Assembly (NCBI GenBank): GCA_910577805.1 | Contig: CAJTOE010000040.1 | Location: forward strand, 1-16,194 | DNA length: 16,194 nucleotides | Reading direction: 5' to 3' | DNA from: an uncultured Oscillospiraceae bacterium | GTDB lineage: Bacteria; Bacillota; Clostridia; Oscillospirales; Oscillospiraceae | Part shown: in pieces, positions 13,843-16,194 of the stretch | Position numbering within the stretch: the first letter of the stretch is position 1 | How the letters are laid out: each line of letters begins with the position of its first letter | Notes under the pieces: generated by a model | The model's database searches: none | What the model was told of the DNA's origin: nothing | Seen by the model: only the letters and a program-made list of their open reading frames with translations | Translations under genes and position numbers: made by a program

Positions 13843-14010
13843 TTCACCCTCATCCGTCACCGCCTCCGGCGGTGCCACCTTCCCCCGTGAGGGGGAAGGC
13901 TTCGGACACTGGCACTTGCATGACTGCACAGTAGTATCGGTAGGCGCAGCGATAAGCCTTCCCCCTGGCGGGGGAAGGTGGCTGGCCGGAGGCCAGACGG
14001 ATGAGGGCGA
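13843..14010. repeat. MITE-like nested palindromic element, copy 2
   Basis: This 168-bp element has the same plan as copy 1: terminal repeats CCCTCATCCGT (13847-13857) and ACGGATGAGGG (13997-14007), mini-hairpins at 13858-13874 (CACCGCCTCCGGCGGTG) and 13982-13996 (CTGGCCGGAGGCCAG), and two 9-bp stems CCTTCCCCC/GGGGGAAGG with GTGA and TGGC loops. The core differs from copy 1 at only a few positions, the longest being a 4-bp block in the middle. Its right mini-hairpin is the exact reverse complement of the left one of copy 1. GGGT occurs just outside both ends (13838-13841, 14011-14014), though one extra T lies between the left one and the element. It lies between the PUA/EVE-like gene and the groES control region. 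Confidence 0.85.
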
Positions 14011-14036
14011 GGGTAACATCCCCCACAAACCATCAC

Positions 14037-14059
14037 CCCGCCCCCCTGGGCGGGCCATT
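14037..14059. repeat. Short dispersed hairpin repeat, copy B
   Basis: The segment opens CCCGCCCCCCTGGGCGGG and matches 2199-2221 at 20 of 23 bases. CCCGCCC and GGGCGGG form a 7-bp stem with a CCCT loop. C-rich sequence with CGCTCCCC follows, as in copy A. It lies upstream of the groES promoters. Confidence 0.5.
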
Positions 14060-14096
14060 ACGCCTCCCCCCGCTCCCCCCAAAACTCCCCCTCCCA

Positions 14097-14123
14097 TTAG
14101 CACTCCGCCCTCTCGTTTGTGAA
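14097..14123 (+). promoter_or_regulatory. Degenerate CIRCE-like site upstream of groES
   Basis: TTAGCACTC (14097-14105) is a perfect CIRCE left half. After exactly 9 bp, GTTTGTGAA (14115-14123) matches the right half GAGTGCTAA at only 5 of 9 positions. The weak half overlaps the -35 of the upstream candidate promoter. It could be a decayed second operator or a coincidence. Confidence 0.35.
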
Positions 14124-14145
14124 CACATCGTAAACATTTTAAAAT
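14117..14145 (+). promoter_or_regulatory. Candidate upstream groES promoter (P1)
   Basis: TTGTGA (14117-14122) and TAAAAT (14140-14145) are 17 bp apart. A transcript would start near 14152, inside the following hairpin's left arm, and read on into groES. Confidence 0.45.
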
Positions 14146-14148
14146 TTC

Positions 14149-14180
14149 CCTCTAATTTTTTCAAATTAGGGGTTGATTTT
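14149..14180 (+). terminator. Attenuator-like hairpin between the two groES promoters
   Basis: CCTCTAATTT (14149-14158) pairs with AAATTAGGGG (14163-14172) around TTTC, with one G-U pair, and is followed by TTGATTTTTT. The layout is that of a weak intrinsic terminator. Its T-rich tail overlaps the -35 of P2, so the sequence may have two roles. A transcript from P1 starting near 14152 would lose the first few bases of the left arm. Confidence 0.35.
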
Positions 14181-14201
14181 TTGCGAAGAAGCGTTTATTA
14201 T
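14173..14201 (+). promoter_or_regulatory. Main groESL promoter (P2)
   Basis: TTGATT (14173-14178) and TATTAT (14196-14201) are 17 bp apart. Transcription would start near 14208, 5 bp before CIRCE, so HrcA bound at CIRCE would block initiation. An alternative reading, TTGCGA (14181-14186) with TAGGAT (14203-14208), is weaker. Confidence 0.7.
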
Positions 14202-14212
14202 CTAGGATAGAC

Positions 14213-14239
14213 TTAGCACTTAGCTAAAACGAGTGCTAA
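14213..14239 (+). promoter_or_regulatory. CIRCE operator (HrcA binding site)
   Basis: TTAGCACTT (14213-14221), a 9-bp spacer and GAGTGCTAA (14231-14239) match the CIRCE consensus TTAGCACTC-N9-GAGTGCTAA at 17 of 18 positions; only base 9 of the left half differs. It lies 55 bp before groES. In the transcript it also forms a stem in the leader. It predicts repression by HrcA and induction by heat; hrcA is not in this window. Confidence 0.95.
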
Positions 14240-14293
14240 TCCAATGGTTCTGTTTACCACAAAAAGAATTATCATATAAGGAGGAACACTATC

Positions 14294-14578
14294 ATGAAAC
14301 TCAAACCCCTTTCCGACCGCGTGATCGTCAAGCTGGTGGAGGCCGAGGAGACCACCAAGGGCGGTATCATTCTCACCGGCGCGGCCAAGGAGAAGCCCGA
14401 AATCGCCGAGGTGCTGGCTGTCGGTCCCGGCGGCATGGTGGACGGTAAGGAAGTCGTTATGACCGTGAAGGTGGGCGACAAGGTCATCACCAGCAAGTAT
14501 TCCGGCACTCAGGTGAAGATCGACGGCGAAGAGCTGACCATCGTGCGCCAGAACGATATTCTGGCGGTCGTCGAATAA
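14294..14578 (+). CDS. groES: Co-chaperonin GroES (Hsp10)
   Basis: GroES forms the seven-membered lid that closes the GroEL folding chamber in the cytoplasm. The 94-residue product, a normal length, starts MKLKPLSDRVIVKLVEAEET and contains the mobile loop that contacts GroEL (about 17-36; TTKGGIILTGAAKEKP), the GPG turn region (VLAVGPGGMVDG), VKVGDKVITSKYSGTQVKID and the closing QNDILAVVE. The ATG at 14294 is preceded by AAGGAGG (14278-14284) at good spacing. It is the first gene of the groESL operon, controlled by CIRCE. groEL begins 37 bp downstream. Confidence 0.98.
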   Translation: MKLKPLSDRVIVKLVEAEETTKGGIILTGAAKEKPEIAEVLAVGPGGMVDGKEVVMTVKVGDKVITSKYSGTQVKIDGEELTIVRQNDILAVVE

Positions 14579-14615
14579 TTTGAATTTCAGATCATTATTT
14601 TGGAGGTAATGCGAT

Positions 14616-16194
14616 ATGGCTAAAATCATCTGCTACGGCGACGAGGCCCGTCAGGCGCTGCTGCGCGGCGTGGACCAGCTGGCCGACACCGTGAAAATCA
14701 CTATGGGTCCCAAGGGCCGCAACGTGGTCCTGGACAAGAAGTTCGGCTCCCCCCTCATCACCAACGACGGCGTGACCATCGCCAAGGAAATCGAGCTGGA
14801 CGACCCCTTTGAGAATATGGGCGCGCAGCTGGTCAAGGAGGTCTCCACCAAGACCAACGACGTGGCCGGCGACGGTACCACCACCGCTACCCTGCTGGCT
14901 CAGGCCATCGTGAAGGAGGGCCTGAAGAACCTGGCCGCCGGCGCGAATCCCATGGTTATGAAGAAGGGCATCGCCAAGGCCGCTGCCGCCGCCATCGAGG
15001 CCATGAAGGCCAACAGCCAGAAGGTCAACGGCACCGACGATATCGCCCGTGTGGGCGCGGTGTCCTCCGGCGACGAGGCCATCGGAAAGCTGATCGCCGA
15101 GGCGATGGAGAAGGTCTCCCACGACGGCGTTATCACCGTGGAGGAGTCCAAGACCGCCGAGACTTACTCCGAGACCGTGGAAGGAATGCAGTTCGACCGG
15201 GGCTACATCACCCCCTATATGGCTACCGATATGGAGAAAATGGAGGCCGTCCTGGACGACGCTCTGATTCTCATTACCGATAAGAAGATCTCCAACATCC
15301 AGGAGCTGCTGCCCCTGCTGGAGCAGGTGGTGCAGTCCGGCAAAAAGCTCTTTATCATTGCCGAGGATGTGGAGGGCGACGCGCTGTCCACTTTGATCGT
15401 CAACCGTCTGCGCGGCACCCTGAACGTGGTGTGCGTGAAGGCCCCCGGCTTCGGCGACCGCCGCAAGGAGATGCTTCAGGATATCGCCATCCTCACCGGC
15501 GGAACTGTCATCTCCAGCGAGGTCGGTCTGGAGCTGAAGGAAGCGCAGCTCAACCAGCTCGGTCAGGCCCGTCAGATCAAGGTGACCAAGGAGAACACCA
15601 TCATCGTGGACGGCGCGGGCAGCGCGGAGGAGATCAAGGCCCGCATCGGCCAGATCAAAACGCAGATCGAGGAGACCACCTCCGATTATGACCGCGAGAA
15701 GCTTCAGGAGCGTCTGGCGAAGCTGGCTGGCGGCGTGGCCGTCATCAAGGTCGGCGCGGCCACCGAGACGGAGATGAAGGAAAAGAAGCTGCGCATCGAG
15801 GACGCGCTCAACGCCACCCGCGCCGCTGTGGAAGAGGGCATTGTGGCTGGCGGCGGCACCGCCTACCTGAACGCCATCCCCGCCGTGGAGAAGCTGCTGG
15901 GCGAGGTCGAGGGCGACGAGCAGACCGGCGTGAAGATCATCGCCAAGGCTCTGACCGCCCCCATGAAGCAGATTGCCGACAACGCCGGCATCGAGGGTTC
16001 TGTGGTGCTGTCCAAGGTGATGGAATCCGGCAAGACCGGCTACGGCTTCGACGCTTACAACGAGGTTTACTGCGACATGATCCCCGCCGGTATCGTGGAC
16101 CCCACCAAGGTCACCCGCTCCGCGCTGGAGAACGCCGCCTCTGTGGCCGCCATCCTGCTGACCACCGAGAGCCTGGTTGCCGACAAGCCCCAGC
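14616..16194 (+). CDS. groEL: Chaperonin GroEL (Hsp60), partial at the 3' end
   Basis: GroEL forms a double seven-membered ring that folds proteins with ATP and GroES. The 526 visible codons cover nearly the whole protein of about 540 residues; the last 15-20, including the usual Gly/Met-rich tail, are beyond the window. The product starts MAKIICYGDEARQALLRGVD and shows the nucleotide-site motifs GPKGRNVVLD (31-40), NDGVTIAKEI (50-59) and AGDGTTTATLLAQ (84-96), with catalytic Asp86 equivalent to Asp87 of E. coli, the apical domain (about 190-370; GYITPYM, FIIAEDVEGDAL, VKAPGFGDRRKEML) and the closing ATP-site GIVAGGGTAYLNA. The ATG at 14616 has GGAGGT (14602-14607) 8 nt before it. No promoter is seen in the 37-bp gap, so it depends on the groES promoters. 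Confidence 0.98.
   Translation, partial: MAKIICYGDEARQALLRGVDQLADTVKITMGPKGRNVVLDKKFGSPLITNDGVTIAKEIELDDPFENMGAQLVKEVSTKTNDVAGDGTTTATLLAQAIVKEGLKNLAAGANPMVMKKGIAKAAAAAIEAMKANSQKVNGTDDIARVGAVSSGDEAIGKLIAEAMEKVSHDGVITVEESKTAETYSETVEGMQFDRGYITPYMATDMEKMEAVLDDALILITDKKISNIQELLPLLEQVVQSGKKLFIIAEDVEGDALSTLIVNRLRGTLNVVCVKAPGFGDRRKEMLQDIAILTGGTVISSEVGLELKEAQLNQLGQARQIKVTKENTIIVDGAGSAEEIKARIGQIKTQIEETTSDYDREKLQERLAKLAGGVAVIKVGAATETEMKEKKLRIEDALNATRAAVEEGIVAGGGTAYLNAIPAVEKLLGEVEGDEQTGVKIIAKALTAPMKQIADNAGIEGSVVLSKVMESGKTGYGFDAYNEVYCDMIPAGIVDPTKVTRSALENAASVAAILLTTESLVADKPQ

Noticed and set aside
13826..14122. Small open frames over the second MITE-like element, on both strands
   Set aside because: They are low-complexity Pro/Gly/Arg products of palindromic repeat DNA, without ribosome sites or coding character.

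Overview
The window is a compact, GC-rich chromosomal segment whose gene set is typical of Gram-positive Clostridia: walRK with yycH and yycI, a CIRCE-controlled groESL operon, glutamate racemase, and a BmrU-type lipid kinase. GC content, non-ATG starts with strong GGAGG sites, and intergenic palindromic repeats together suggest a gut Oscillospiraceae-like organism (Flavonifractor/Intestinimonas neighbourhood). This taxonomic reading is inference. No rRNA, tRNA, CRISPR array, transposase or prophage gene was seen.

Layout. (1) 1-2084, minus strand: a cysteine desulfurase followed 10 bp later by a MATE efflux transporter cut off by the window edge, both behind a good promoter at 2056-2084. (2) 2085-2280: GC-rich non-coding DNA with a degenerate palindrome and a short dispersed hairpin repeat. 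(3) 2281-8423, plus strand: a probable operon of Nudix hydrolase, walR, walK, yycH, yycI and murI, an envelope-stress and cell-wall module. (4) 8412-10612, minus strand: nfeD, an SPFH/Band-7 protein, a strong intrinsic terminator, then a polysaccharide deacetylase whose 3' end overlaps murI. (5) 10613-10966: divergent regulatory region with a WalR-box match upstream of nfeD, a 166-bp MITE-like element and a TATAAT promoter. (6) 10967-13013, plus strand: a THUMP-domain RNA methyltransferase and a diacylglycerol-kinase-like lipid kinase. (7) 13053-13697, minus strand: a stand-alone PUA/EVE-like protein of lower GC with its own near-consensus promoter. (8) 13787-14293: second MITE-like element, second copy of the short hairpin repeat, and the layered groES control region. 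(9) groES and most of groEL.

How the parts connect. WalRK senses and controls cell-wall metabolism. YycH and YycI are its membrane regulators, MurI supplies D-glutamate for peptidoglycan, and the deacetylase probably modifies glycan. The best regulatory observation is a match to the published WalR consensus (two TGTWAH half-sites 5 bp apart) upstream of nfeD-SPFH, which would place these membrane-organisation genes under the WalRK system encoded 7 kb away.

The most unusual structures are the two MITE-like elements: nested hairpins inside terminal inverted repeats, with a small hairpin module that sits in opposite arms of the two copies while the cores keep the same orientation. I did not find a clearly new multi-gene system. 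The best leads for something undescribed are these elements, the stand-alone PUA/EVE-like protein and the WalR-nfeD link.
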